Assembly: GCA_003254905.1 (NCBI GenBank)
Contig: QANU01033078.1
Span: 103,000 to 166,999, forward strand
Source of the DNA: Nissolia schottii
Lineage: Eukaryota > Streptophyta > Magnoliopsida > Fabales > Fabaceae
Reading direction: 5' to 3'
Length of the DNA: 64,000 bases
The stretch's first letter is position 1, and the number at the start of each line of letters is the position of its first letter. The translations under genes were made by a program, and so were the position numbers. A model generated the notes under the pieces. That model was not told the origin of the DNA and did not search any database. It worked only from the letters and a program-made list of their open reading frames with translations. This document shows, piece after piece, positions 25,025 through 38,346 of this stretch.

Positions 25025-28000
25025 TTAAAGATAAAAAATCCGAAGGTTAGCTGCGTTCCATGTCCGCGGGATGTCCTTTCCGTCCATAGATGAGAGCTTA
25101 TATGCTCCTCGTCCGATGGCCTCTTTTACCAGGTAAGGGCCTTCCTAATTGGGGCGCAATTTCCCTAAGCCTGATGTCTTGTTGCCTATGTCGGCTCTCC
25201 GCATGACCGTGTCTCCTGGGATAAACTTCCGCGAGACCACCTTTAGACTATATCGTTGCGCGATCCGCCTCTTGAGGGCCTCTTCCTTGATGCGCGCTTC
25301 TTCTCTGCATTCTTCAATCATGTCAATGTCTTCCGCTCGATGCTGGTCATTGTTATCCACGGAGAATAGGTGCACTCTTGGACTTGCCTCCCCGATTTCA
25401 ACTGGTATCATGGCTTCACTTCCGTATGCCAATTTAAAGGGGGAGTGGGCTATTGTCGAGTGTGGGGTAGTTCTGTAAGCCCACAGAACGCTTCCCAACT
25501 CGTCCAGCCATAACCCTTTTGCTTCGTTGAGTCTCTTCTTTAAGCCTTTGAGGATGATCTTGTTAGCTGCTTCCGCCTGATCGTTGGTCTGCGGGTACTC
25601 CACAGAGGAGATACGATGCTTGATCTTAAAACCCTGCAGAAATGCTGTGAATCCTTTGTTGGTGAACTGCGTTCCATTGTCGGAAACTATTGTCTCAGGA
25701 ATGCCGAATCTTGTGAGGATATTATTCCACACAAACTTCCGGCATTGGGCGGAGGTGATTGTAGCTAATGGTTCGGCCTCAATCCATTTGGTGAAATAAT
25801 CAACGGCCACTATGATGAACTTCCGCTTCCTGGTTGCTTGTGGGAAGGGCCCTAGGATGTCGATACCCCATTTCTGGAATGGCCAAGCCGCAGTGATAGA
25901 AGATAATCCTTCTGGAGGGGCGATGTGGAAATTTGCATGTTCTTGACATCTTTTGCATTTTTTGACGTAATTTGCAGAATCTTTCTGCAGGGTAGGCCAG
26001 TAGAGGCCTGCTCGGAGTATTTTCAGTGCAAGGGTTTTTGCTCCCATGTAGTGGCCACAAGCTCCCTCATGGACTTCTTGTAAAACTCGAGGAACATCTT
26101 TTGACCTTATGCACTTCAGCAGAGGTTGAGAGATCGATCTTATGTACATCTGTCCGTCAATGAGGGTATATTTCGTAGCCTCCTTTCTAATATCTTTATC
26201 TTCTGGTTGGTTGGATTTATCCTCGCTGATGATTCTTTCCAACGGATCAATCCAGCATCTTGGCTGGGTTTCTTGTTTTCCTGTGAAATTTACTTCCGAC
26301 CCGATAGAGGGATGACGGAGGACTTCTTGAATGAGAGTCTTGTTATTTCCTCCTGGCCGTGTGCTAGCTAGCTTCGACAATGTGTCCGCTCTTTCATTTT
26401 CTCTCCGTGGAACATGACGTGTGTTATGATCCTCAAAAGAAGATAGTATTTGGGTCACCAGTTTGAGGTATTGCTGCAGCTGAGCGTCCCTTGCTTGGTA
26501 CTTGCCTTTTACTTGTGCCACTACTATTTGGGAATCGCTGCAAATCGCGAGCCGCTTTGCTCCCACATCTCTGACCAGGTTAAGACCTGCAACTAGGGCT
26601 TCATACTCAGCTTGATTGTTAGAAGTGGCGAAGTCGAACTTGACAACCATCTCTAGTTTGAGGCCGCTAGGACTTTCAAGGATTATGCCTGCTCCACTTT
26701 CGCGGACGTTAGAAGCTCCGTCCACGAACAGGGTCCATGCTCCAGATTCTGTGGGCGCTTGAATTCCTGAAAACTCCGCAATGAGATCGGATATGGCCTG
26801 TGCCTTTATCGCTACTCGCGGTTCGTATTGGATGTTGAACTCGGATAGCTCTACTAACCAGGTTAGCATCCGTCCTGGTAAGTCGGGTTTTTGAAGTACC
26901 TGCTTTAGGTTGATATGTTTTCACCTTTATTGGGTGTGACTGAAAGTATGGCCTTAACCTCTGCGCGGAATGGATCAGGGCAAAGGCCAATTTTTCGAGC
27001 TTTTGATACTTTACTTCTGCTCCGTGCAGAACCTTGCTTGTGAAGTATACCGGGGATTGGCTGCGGCCATCATCCTTGACCAGAGTTGAGGCTATAGTTT
27101 CATTCGCGACGGACAGGTACAGAAACAACGTCTCGCCTTTTTCAGAATTGGCGGTTGCGATAGGTAGGTTTTAAAGTCGTTGAATGCTTTGTCACACTCT
27201 GCGGTCCAGTCAAAGGAATTCATTTTCTTCAGCAGCTTGAAGAAAGGCAGGGCTTTTTCCCGGACGCTGCCATGAATCTATTAAGGGAAGCGAATCGGCC
27301 TGTAAGGCCTTGTACTCTTTGAAAGACGAAGGTGGGCGCATGTTGATTATTGCTGCACATTTTACGGGATTAGCCTCGATCCCCCACTGCATGATCATGA
27401 ATCCTAAGAATTTTCCTGCTTCNGGAAGCGAATCGGCCAGTAAGGCCTTGTACTTCTTTGAAAGACGAAGGTGGGCGCATGTTGATTATTGCTGCACATT
27501 TTACGGGATTAGCCTCGATCCCTCGCTGCATGATCATGAATCCTAAGAATTTTCCTGCTTCTACCGTGAACGCACACTTCGCCGGGTTTAACTTCAGATT
27601 ATGATGCCGGAGTGTAGTGAAGACGACATCCAAGTTGTCAGTTATTCTTTCTTCCGTGGATGTTTTTACGATCATATCATCCACGTATACCTCGACCAAC
27701 TCCCCAGCCACTTCATGGAAAATCTTGTCAACCATTCACTGGTAGGTTGCCCCTGCATTCTTTAATCCAAAAGGCATTACCTTATAAAAATAATTACCTG
27801 CCGAGGTTATGAATGTCGTCTTCTCCGCGTCCGCACGATGCATCGGTATTTGGTTGTACCCTGCATATGCGTCGAGAAAGGTTAAGAACTTGTACCCTGA
27901 GACGGAATCTACCAGCAGGTCGATGTTAGGGAGGGGATACAGATCTTTGGGACATGCTTTGTTGAGGTTGGTGTAGTCTACACATATTCTCCATTTTCCC

Positions 28001-28997
28001 CCGGGCTTTGGAACCATGACCACATTAGATAAGCCATGACGGGTACATTATTTCTTCTATAAATCCTGCTTCCTTGAGCCCTTGGACCTGCTTTTGGACC
28101 TCTTTGGCTTTTTCCACACTCATCTTCCTTATCTTCTGCTTCACGGGTTTACTCTCGGGAATGATAGCCAACCTGTGTGCCATCAGGTCTGGGTTAACTC
28201 CATGCATATCTGCTGTTGCCCACGCAAATAAATCTGCATTCTTCCTCAAGGTTGCAATTAGCTCACTCTTTGTTCCTTGCAGAAGATTCTTGTTAATACG
28301 GGTAACTTGTTCAGGGTTAGAACCTATCTGAACAGTTTCCAATTCCCCTTCTGGCTCAGGTCGCTCTCTCTGCGGCGGGCCTTCTACAGATATTTCAGTC
28401 AACATTACTTGGGACGCCTTAGGATGAATTTTTCTCCTAGGAGGCTGCGTGGACTCTGCGCTTGAAGGCTGGTATTGTAGCACCTCCTAGCAGTAACCTG
28501 ATCTCCGGGTACAGTTGCCACCCGATTGTCTTGGGTGAGGAATTTCATAGTTAAGGCAACCGTGGAGACAACGGCGTTGATTGTATTTAATGTTGGCCTG
28601 CCCAGAATTATATTGTATGCTGATGGTTTATCAACCGCCAGGAATTTCACTCGTTCCATTCTGGTAAGGTGTTCAGGCCCTAAAGTCATGTGGAGGGATA
28701 TGTAGCCATCAGGAGTGACTGTTTCTCTAGAAAAACTTACCAGATCCTCTTGGTAGTGCTCAATATCTGTATTTTTCAGCCCGAGCTGATCAAAATAGCT
28801 CCTGAAAATAATATCCGCGGAACTTCCCTGATCGACTAATACCCTCTGTACTTTTGCGTTTACTAACGTGACCGAGATGACCATGGGATCGTCATGGCCT
28901 GGAGTAGTGTGCATGAAATCTTCCCTTGTAAAGGTGATATCTGGATGGTAACTGCGTCTGGGGAGCTTATTACTCGTTTGTTCGCTGAGGTGCAAGA
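25025..28997 (-). pseudogene. Tat-1 pol: protease, RT, RNase H, second RNase H, integrase (broken)
   Basis: From the right: the protease region has LVDQGSSADIIF, an aspartic protease motif with Q in the usual T position (near 28830). Reverse transcriptase follows with FLDAYAGYNQI, VMPFGLKNAGATYQ and YVDDMIVKT (28023-27630). A first RNase H includes LVKDDGRSQSPVYFTSK. The extra RNase H has FVDGASN, NQAEYEAL, SDSQIVVAQVKG and NERADTLSK. Integrase has HEGACGH..CKRC zinc residues, then WGIDILGPFP, IVSDNGTQF and DQAEAANK with the three catalytic acidic residues present. Defects: a stop between RT segments near 27733, a frameshift near 26900, a duplicated segment around the N at 27423, and a TGG-to-TAG stop near 25148 shortly before the natural end. 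Confidence 0.88.
27286..27561 (-). repeat. ~138-bp duplication around a single N (assembly seam)
   Basis: 27286-27422 and 27424-27561 are almost the same sequence, separated only by the N at 27423 and differing at a few bases. Tat-2 has this RT/RNase H segment once. Overlapping contig ends joined without merging is the simplest explanation. Confidence 0.85.
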
Positions 28998-31900
28998 TGA
29001 AACACCCTAGCTAACTGTTTACGCGTACGTCGCAAACAATGCTCACTAGGTTGTTATCTGCTTTGGTGGGGATTACTTAGTCCCGTGTATATATGTCAGA
29101 AAATATTGTTATTCAAAATATGGACCAATTTGCAACTTTATTTATACGCTACATAGCGTAAATTAGGAGGCTTTATAGCGTCGGAGTATATATGGCGATT
29201 GGAAGTATAATATCTTTAACTGTAAATAAAGGCATAACTGATATAGGCAAAGATAACAAACAACGATCCATCATACATTCATCAGCAATGCATAAATAGT
29301 ATTATAAATATTAAGTACAAAATCACATAGACGTACAAGTACACATGTATCATCTACTAGCTAATCGTCTGATCTTCAGCTGTCCTCCCTTGGGAGGGTT
29401 CTTTCTCTTGCAGCTCCTCTCTTTGTTCCTCGTACTACTCGCACCGCTTTGACGTCTTCTTCGTCCTTGTCGTACTCGCCTAGAACCATAAAGGAGTGGG
29501 GAATGAGAACACTGCGTTCTCAGTGGGTAACCTCTGGTCTTGCTACTTATTTTAAACTCAATTATGATTCCGCCGCTCAGGGGTCTCTAGGTGTCACAGT
29601 TATACTATATGCCTACCATTTATTAAAATCCCTGCTAAGCCTGAGCAGCTTTATCTAATTTACTACATTACTGGGGGAACCTATTCTTCATTAACTAAGT
29701 CCTTTGTTCTCTACCTTACTTCCGGAATCACATATAATCACATAATTCACATAATCACATAATAAGCTTCCGTGTGCGTCCACTTATAACCGTGCCCACT
29801 TTAATTATAAGCTTCTTCACACATCCACTTATGTACAGTTATATCACTTAGAGCATATACTTCAAGCTCAACCCCCCCGTAACGGTGGCCTACCGCGATA
29901 GGCTTCCTTGTGGTCTCAGTATCGTGAGGACTAGGCTGCGCTAAACCTAAGTAGCTCACGATAGGAGAATCCATCCTTATGCTAGGGATGGCGAGGGGAC
30001 CCTACCCCGTCCTTATGCTAGCGACAAGGCATGCCCAAGGTTCAGCTTGCTTTTCCTGCCGGCTAGTGGCACAGCTAGGAAAAGAATCCTTTAACCTCCT
30101 TTATTCCTTGTAGGGACTTAATGACGTCATGCCCTATTCCTTTTCCAGTCAACAGTCCATTTATCCAGTCGACAGTTCATATATCCAGTGAACAATTCAT
30201 ATAGCCAGTCAACAGTTCATAAGGCCAGTCAACAATTCATAAAACCGGTCAACAGTTCATAAGTAAAATTAGTAGATCCATGGACAATTGCAAGCAGTGT
30301 GAAAAACTAGGTTTGAGAAAAGTGTTTTATTCAGAAAATGACAAGTTGTAAAATAGAGAGTCTGAACTTAGGTCAGGCCGCTTAGCGTCACCTGGCGAAT
30401 TTCAGCTCCTAATTCCCGCAATTATTCCATGTCCCACAAGTTTCCTTGGAATCAATCTTTAAAGTGTTTATTCCATCATTCATCATCCATTTTTAACAAC
30501 AATAAACATACTTTCCATGTTCTTAATATCATTTCCATCATAAATCCATACTTTCCCAACAACTATTCACGAAGCACATAGCACATCTGGCACATATTCA
30601 CATATTCGTGCAACACATCACATAGAAATACATAGCTCAACGTCTCATATTTAAACATATCCTAAACATAAACAAACATCTTCAGTAGCTTTTTTAAAAG
30701 TCACGAAGCATACGTCTGTTTTCTGTCAGAAATTAGAGATCAGAAATCGGAGAGGTCCAAGACCTTACCCTAAGGTTTTTGATAGTCCTAAGATCATTTT
30801 TCATACTTAAAAATTCAGATTTTGAACCCACAATCACGAAATTACCATTTTACCCCTTTTTCCAAAATTACTGTTTTGCCCCCGAAAAACCCTATTTTCT
30901 TGGGAATTTTAGTTCTCAAAAACCCGACGGACTCAAGACTTGCCCTTAAGGTTTTTGATAGTTATAAACCCATATTTTCTGAAAATCAACCCAGTTTTTC
31001 AGTCCCAAGATTTGAAATTCCCGTTTTGCCCCTTTTTCATAAGAACCCTGTTTTCTGTCTGTTTGCTGAGAACTTCATCGGGGACTCCAAAAATTATAAA
31101 ACTTGACATCCCCACTCAAAATTTCGTGTAGAATCCAAAAATACCATTAGATTTTCATGATAAAAATCCCATCATACAGTTCCCTTTAAAATCATGTCAT
31201 ATACCTATTTCCGTCTTAGGCGTTCCTAAATTCTGACAGAATCACAGACAGCACCAACGAGTTCAGACAATCATCAACAACATATATCTACATCAAAGTC
31301 ACATAAAGACATCCTAACCGCATATATATCTAATCATGAAACCACATAGACAGTGGATAAGTCGGTTACCCACGTTTTTGCTTCCGACGACGGTTTCTGC
31401 TGCTTCCTTGGCTTTGTCTCCAACGACGATGCTTCCTAATTCTTCTTGGGCTAAATCTCTCCAAGCTTACTCTAGGGATTATGAGGGCTCTTGTGGGTTA
31501 AGGTTAGGGAAATATGGAAGAGCTTTGTCTAGGTTTAGTGTAGGAGGTCTCTAGGTCTCCAGTTTAACTGCATAACGGTTGATTGTGTGATCGGACAGAG
31601 TTTTGGCAAGATTTTCCATTTTTCCACCAAATTTTAGGATTCCTTGGGGTATTTATAGGCCAAGGCCGAAATTTCACTTTTCCATTTTGCCTTTGGTGCC
31701 AAAATTACCGAAATGCCCTTATTTTGTCTTTTTCCCCTATGTCATTTTCATGACTCATTCACCTTTTGACCCTTGATCACACATGGCTGAATTCTTGGCC
31801 ATGTATTTGATGTGTCTTGGCCGGTTTTGTGGCCATAAATTAACGGGCTCCGGCAGATCAATTTTGATCAGGTTTTTAGCGTTTCCGGTCCCGGTACTCC

Positions 31901-32485
31901 GCGTACGGCTGTTCTAAAAATATTCTGATCACGTCTTTGTGATCCTCTAATTTTTCCTAAGTAATATCTTAGGGTCATTTAGGTATTTATAAATTATCGT
32001 CTGTAGCCATACCTTTTACGGATACTTTAGACGCGCGATTGTGTTCAGACGGCAGAAAGGGTTCATTCTAGTGTCAACAGAATTTCCCGAAACTAAGCAG
32101 AATTTACTCTACAGACATTTAACCCAAGAATTTATATCTCTAATGGTTTAATTTACTCCTTCCCTTTAGGACCAAATTGTGATTATGTTTGATCGTGTTT
32201 GGTCGCTTGCTGTTGCAATATTCCACGTACGGGTAGTCGAAGACAATTATTTGAGTTGATCTAAGGTATTTGTGAACTTTCCTCCGTAACCGTATATTTT
32301 ATAGTTACCTTAGACCCACGGTTGTGCTCGGATGACAAAAAGAATTTGCTTCAGTGTCTGTAAAATTGGAAGAAGACGAGCAGAATTATTCCTACAAGCA
32401 CTTTTAATCCAAAGGCTTGGGCGAGGGATTGTTTCCCTATTTAATTTATGAAATCTTTGATAAAGGGAAAAAGTGGGATGTTACA
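28998..32485 (-). mobile_element. solo LTR, TGTAACATCC family, TSD CAAGA (in Tat-1)
   Basis: The left end TGAAACACCC and right end GGGATGTTACA are the reverse complements of the family ends. CAAGA occurs at 28993-28997 and again at 32486-32490, a perfect 5-bp target duplication. The 3.5-kb interior has no coding sequence, PBS or polypurine tract. A TATTTATAGGCCAAGG box (minus-strand TATAAATA) near 31651-31667 could be the LTR promoter. Tat-2 keeps the empty site (GAAGTCTTG|CACCTC) near 57265, which confirms the insertion. A non-autonomous whole element rather than a solo LTR cannot be fully excluded. Confidence 0.88.
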
Positions 32486-34105
32486 CAAGACTTCCTGCAG
32501 GTGTCTTTTCCTCGCGGATCGGGTGGTTCCACATCCAGCGAATCCCCCTGCAATGGTGTTGATGATCCTGTTTGTTTCTGTTCGCCTACCATCTCTGTCT
32601 CGTCTATCTTCGGGATTTACTTCCCTTCCCTAGAACTCCTTAGGATAGTAATGTCTTCTTTCCGGCTCCCTTACTTCCATCTTCCTCTTTCTTTCTTGTA
32701 TAATATAGCTTTCTAATTTTCCTCCGCGGACCCAAGTTTCAATTTCATCTTTCAAGTCCACGCAATCTTCTGTGGTATGTCCATACGAATCGTGAAAAGC
32801 ACAGAATAGGGAAGTATCTGTACCTAGTCTCAACCTGATTGGTTTGGGCCTTGGGAATCCATCCTTGTGTTGAATTTCTCGATATAACTGTGTAACGGAT
32901 ACAATTAATGGAGTGTAATTGGTGTATCGACCTTCCTTCAGTATACGAGGCCTTTCGTTCCGCGGAAGATCCATGCGTGGTGGTGGATTGTATCTCTTTC
33001 TTGAGCCTTCTCCTCCTTCTCGAATAATGTCTGCTTTTATTGCCTGCATGCCCTCTTCCTGGAACAGGTATTCTTCCGCCCTTTCTTGGATTTCGATTAA
33101 ACTCCGTGGTGGCCGCTTTGATAAGTTTTTGGCGAATGGGCTTCCTTTTTTAAGGTCGTTGGTGAGGCCTATCAACACCGCTTGAGGTTGCAAATCTTCA
33201 ACCTGCACGCATTCCTCATAAAACTTGTCCAAATACTGTCGCAGACTTTCATCTCCTTTTTGTACTACACCTAAGAGGCTTACTGCCGTCTTGGGTTTGG
33301 TTCTTCGAGTTGTGAAATTAGTCGAGAATCGCTCGGCAAGATCTTCGAAATAGTGGATACATTTTGGAGGAAGAGCATTAAACCACATTAAAGCTCTTTT
33401 CCTTAATGTTACCGAAAATGACTTGCATTGGATGGCGTCTGAGGCACCGTCTACTATCATTCGGTTCCCGAATGCATCTAAATGATGCCATCATAAGGCT
33501 CCATGTCAGTGGGCGGACGAAATCCTATTAGCGGAGGAGCATTGAGAATTTCATCCACAAAAAGGGTGGTTGTCCTTCCCTTTTGCTTTTTTGCCCCCTG
33601 CACGAATTCTGTCAGGATGTGTATCCGCGGGTGATCTATACACTGATCCTTGCGCCTCATCTGCTGGGTACTGCCCCACATCGTGGTTAAGACTGTCAAT
33701 GTGGCGATCTCTCTCTTGGGCTTCCAGTGTAACCTGTCTTCTAACTTCTTCTGCTTTCTTCTTGGCTTGATTCACGACCAACCTGATATCTCTTTGCTTT
33801 TTCCTTTCTTCCTCGGCCTGAGTTAACGTCAGCAACGCTGCTTCTAGCCGTTCAATCTTCTCCGCTTGGGTTCGAACAAGGTTTTCCAACTCGTGTGATG
33901 GTTGGGATGCGTCTGCGGGTTGGTCTGATTGAACCGGGGAGTGATTTTGATTGGTTGGAGGGACTGGAGGGATATCGGGGGGATTGCTAGCTTGATGAGG
34001 GTTATCAGGAAGTGGGAGGGGGTGGAAAGGCTGGGCTTGAGTGCTGATAGATACCGATTCATTGGAAGTTACAGGACAGTAAGTTCTTCGGGTTTTAGGA
34101 GGCAT
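32486..34105 (-). pseudogene. Tat-1 gag (broken)
   Basis: It starts at ATG 34105 (MPPKTRRTY, shared with Tat-2). The N-terminal part is Pro-rich, then a charged coiled coil (LEAALLTLTQAEEERKKQ). The capsid-like core follows with FVDEILNAPP, DGASDAIQCKSF and WFNALPPKCI. The zinc knuckle is a CxxHx4Hx4C form (FCAFHDSYGHTTEDC), a variant seen in plant Tat gags. A frameshift lies near 33555 and a short deletion near 33478 removes residues that Tat-2 retains before DAFG. The frame ends at the solo LTR, and the rest of gag/protease resumes at 28997. Confidence 0.85.
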
Positions 34106-34150
34106 GGCTTCAGGGTCCGAAAGGTTGTTTTAAAGGAAAGACAATAAATC

Positions 34151-34240
34151 GTCCCCACAGACGACGCCAAATGTACCAGAGGGGTACTCTTCGGTCGCTG
34201 GAGCTCCGTGGAGACCTCGGACGGGTGGGTACTCACTATC
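34151..34240 (-). mobile_element. Tat-1 primer binding site and 5' LTR remnant
   Basis: 34151-34170 is the reverse complement of TTGGCGTCGTCTGTGGGGAC, matching the PBS position of Tat-2 (TTTGGCGCCGTCTGTGGGGA). TGGCGCCGT-type sites pair with the 3' end of tRNA-Asp in many plant gypsy elements. From 34172 (TGTACC, the LTR end) about 65 bases still match the end of the Tat-2 LTR, including GGAGCTCC. Similarity stops near 34240. Confidence 0.75.
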
Positions 34241-36776
34241 ATGATAAAACCTTGACCTCTCCTAACGATAATAAAGTTAGATATAATTTATTATTAAATT
34301 ATTTATTATGCACTTTATATTTTCATGATTAGCCGACTTCACCTTAATAACAAACTTCACCTTCCTCACCGCTATCCCTCTAGCGCTCTCTTGCACATAA
34401 GGGAAACCCATACATAGGTTGTGAAGTCTACTAACATAAAAATGTGAGAGACATAATGAAACATTTTAATAATAAATAACTATTAACTCTATTATTATTA
34501 AGAAATGTCATTATTCATCAATAAAGGTGAATTTCACATGAAAAAAAATAAAGGGATGACCAATATAAATTCCTTCACCCTTAAGTTTTTTTTATTTTTC
34601 TTTTACGTGAACCTTATGAAAGTGTGTAATCCCATTCTCTATAAAAGCAGCCTTGACCTCAATGCCTATTTTTCTTAAAAAAAATTCATTTCCCACCCAT
34701 TTGTACCAAATTGTTATTTTATCTCAATTTGTTTCCTTCAATTTTCAAAGCTTACTTCATAAAGCTTCTCTCACTAAATCACATCATGTCAGCTATTACT
34801 CTCATTTATACACAAGAAACAATAATCCAAACACTTAATTTTCGCAAAATGCTCTCTTATTATTCAACGTTTGAGTTAACTCTTGAATTCTTACAAATTT
34901 ACGATTTTAACACACAAAAATGAATTAACTCTCGCATAAACTCTTTTTTATGTAAATATGTACGAATTTAAATTAACTCGATAACAATTGATTGTGAGTT
35001 TATGAGTCTTCGATTTTAAATTATTACTTTATTTTTTCCCCTCAAAATATATAAATTTGTAACTTTTGTTGGATAACTTATCTAACTTAGTTATGTTAAA
35101 TAATATCAATTAAGTCTATTAATCTAATTTCACATATATCGAAATATATCAAAATAGTCTCATGTGTGTGCATTGCATGAGAATAATGCTACTTTACCTT
35201 TACAGGGCATTTGGTATGAGTTAATCTATTTAAATTATCGATAATTTGACGTTTAAATTACTTGAGAATCCATATTGATTTGTTTGGTTATGCAATATTA
35301 TTGGTAATGTGAATTGCTTAGGTAATCCACATTACCTCCAAAGTAGTAATGTGGATTTCCTCCTCGGGGTAAATGTGGATATATGGACCACGACCCGTGG
35401 ACTACTCAATCTACACAAGTTAGGACCGGTTAATTTGTTGATTCGTGTATATGCGGGCTTTTTAATCCACTCTACATGGCCTGTGAGTTTAACAGGCTCA
35501 CCTCACAAGGTTCGCGGATTAACCTGCGGACCACTCCATTATTTATTTATTTCACATAATCCCAAACATCCAAAATAAAAAATAAAAAGTACTCAACATT
35601 TAAGCCCAACTCAACATGCTATTTTCTTTTGGTCAAGATTGAGAATGAAGTTTTTGGTCATGAATTTAGATTAAAATTTTAAATTATGATTAAAAATGTC
35701 AAAAGTTAATAATGCGAGGCAAGCTATGCAGTGCAGATGCGGGCTTGGGTAATTGTTGATCCATTTATTTCGTGGACGAACCTGGTCCTGTCCATTTAAT
35801 TTTGATCTGTTGCAGACTGGGTTAAACAAATCAGACTAGCCCTTATATCCACCTCTACTAGGGTGTCTATTTAGATTACCACCTGTTAGGTGATCTTTCA
35901 ACTTTTGTTATGACAAGAATACCCTCACCCTTACCAACATAAACACCCATCTCCACCACCACCAGTACCTCTACTACTAACTACTACGCCATTGTTATTG
36001 TTGCCACCACTACCACATCTGTCACCTAACCACCGCCTCTACTATCACAACAACCACTACGACCCGCCACCACGCCATTATCACCACCACCATCGCCGGC
36101 ATCACAACCAATGTCACTAGGGGAGTTCGGTAACTTGACGAACCCAGAGTGCTTGTACGATTAGTTATCGGTCGAGAAATAGACATAGGATATATATATA
36201 TATATATATATTAATTTAAAAAAATTAGAAAACCCAAGCATAAAAAAAGAATTAGAAAACCGTAAAGAGTACCCTCTTTACCCACATAATAACCGCACCT
36301 CTCACATTTTCTCATCTCTTTCTCAAATCTCACAGTCTTACTCCTTCTTTCTCCCTTCCTCTCACCCATTACGAATTGCCACCACCCACCACCATAGTCC
36401 ATCGACTCTCCCTTTCTCCTTCATTCGACTGGATGATCTCTCACCCACACTCACTCGACGCTCTCTTACACGACACCACAACAGTTTGCCACGCTACCAC
36501 CCATCACCACAGTTTGTTGACGTTCTCTCTTTCTCCTTCACTCGATGTTGATGCTGTCTCACTCTCACTCGACGCTCTCTCACACAACAAAAATAATAAA
36601 CAAAAATTATGAAAAAAATATCTTGACTAATCGACGACTCGGTTAACAATTCGATGAGTTGACTCGAGACGAGTCACCTCATTCAAAATTACATGACTTA
36701 ACTCGTTGTTGGGTTAGTCGAATGGTTAAGTTTATTTGAAAAATATGCCTTGAATCGGTCGATGTATGTAACATCC
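34241..36776. other. gene-free stretch with microsatellites
   Basis: AT-rich DNA without a convincing gene. A TATAAAAG box at about 34642 could belong to a lost promoter. A (TA)n run lies at 36190-36211. 35935-36110 is rich in ACC/CCA triplets. Around 36370-36590 a CTC/CACTCGACGCTCTCTCAC word is repeated. Confidence 0.45.
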
Positions 36777-38346
36777 CAAATTTTTCCCTTATGAGAATTT
36801 CGCGAAAATCCTAATTTTTGCTTAATTAAAAGCACATTAGATGCGATTATTTGGATTGAAAAAATTATTTAGAACATTAATTGCTTCTAAACACCAGTCA
36901 AGTAATTGTTTCTTGATCTCGCGGAGGTCCGTGCCAAATTTTGACAAAAATCAGAATTTCGGTAGACACTTAAGGTATCTGCGAAAATTACCCTCCGGGC
37001 AATAAATTCACGAATACCTTAATCGGACATACCTCTATGATCCGAAAAATTAGTAGATCGCAGATATGTGCTCGGAATATTTTTAAGATATCCGAACACG
37101 AGCGAAAAATGACAAAACGCGATCAAACATGATCGCGAAATAAAGTGACTTGGTTTGGGAATTTATCTCCCACGTTAGTAACAGGAAAATAAAGAAAAAA
37201 ATAAAGAAAAGGACAAAAGGGGAAAGAATTAAAAGGGTGAAGGGCAAAAGCGGAAAACAAAATTTAGGATATAAAAGGAAATAAAAATTAAAGGAAGGGC
37301 AAAAAGGTAATTAGGCCTAAAAGATAAATTTGGAAAAAAAAAGGAAAAGAAATGAAAAAACAAACAAATAGCTTCGTAAGGAAGCTAAAGGCCCCTGGAG
37401 CCTATATATATGACCACGGCCTCAGTGCCATTTTTCTTTAGTTTTTCATTTGTTATGCTGTTACTCTGTCCGTTTGTGCGCGCGACGATTACTCCATCGG
37501 ACTCAGGAAAAATAGCAGGGTCATCCTAAAGCTCCCGGGAGTCGTTTCTGGCAACTTCCTATTGCGCCTGGAAAAGTGGGTAACCCTAAGCCCACTGTCT
37601 ATGTGGATTTTTATGCTATTTTATCTATTTATATTTGTGAAACTCTTTTGGAAACTATTTTGTGAAAAATATGGAGAGTAAATTGTGAAGGTGGTTTTGA
37701 GTAGTTTTGAGGTTAGAAAATTTTAACTGTACTGATTGGAACCCTAGGAATAGTAAACTGTGAACGAACTCTGGAGGAAATGAGAACTGAAGTCTCGGGA
37801 GCAAAATTTTATAAGCTTTCATTCGAATGAAATGAGCTTTCAATCGAATGAAAGAAAATTGTGAGCTTTCAATCGATTGAATTCCCAATTCAGTCGAATG
37901 AAAGAACTCGCGCGAATTTCATTCGAATGCACCCCTAGTCATTCGAATGAAACCTGAAGCCTTTGAGTTTCTCAGCTTTTCTACATGTTCCAACCAGCAT
38001 AGAGGCTTAGATCATTGTACATGATTATAACTATTGATGTATGATGTGATTATGTGATTATGTGATTATGTGTGGGTAAAGCATGCATCATGAGGATAGA
38101 TCACTAGAGGATTGTTGTTTAAGAAATGAAAGGTAATGAAAGATCGTAATGGAATATAGGAAACAAGAGTATAATGGAAAAGATAAATGTGCATATGGTC
38201 AATGTTATGAAAGAATGATGATGTAAAGAATGAATGAATGATGATATGGTCCACTTCTGGCTTAGCCCAAAGGAAGGCAGCCCCTCGCCACCTGGTACGG
38301 GGGTGGAGTCATGTGTCCTCGAGGAACAGGCAGAAAAGGCAGGTCG

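Larger units (their letters stand above)
23951..34240 (-). mobile_element. Tat-1: decayed Ty3/gypsy Tat-lineage retrotransposon, split by a solo LTR
   Basis: Read on the minus strand the order is LTR remnant, PBS, gag, protease, reverse transcriptase, RNase H, second RNase H, integrase, then a gene on the opposite strand. A second, extra RNase H and an antisense ORF after pol are hallmarks of the plant Tat lineage (relatives: Grande, Retand, Ogre). The 5' LTR survives only as ~65 bases. The 3' end, including part of the antisense gene and the 3' LTR, is missing at 23951. A 3.5-kb solo LTR of another family interrupts it at 28998-32485. Frameshifts and stops occur throughout, so it cannot move on its own. 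Confidence 0.88.

Noticed and set aside
25149-25799. Plus-strand frames of 109 and 71 codons in Tat-1
   Set aside because: Antisense to the integrase region, with no recognisable domains.
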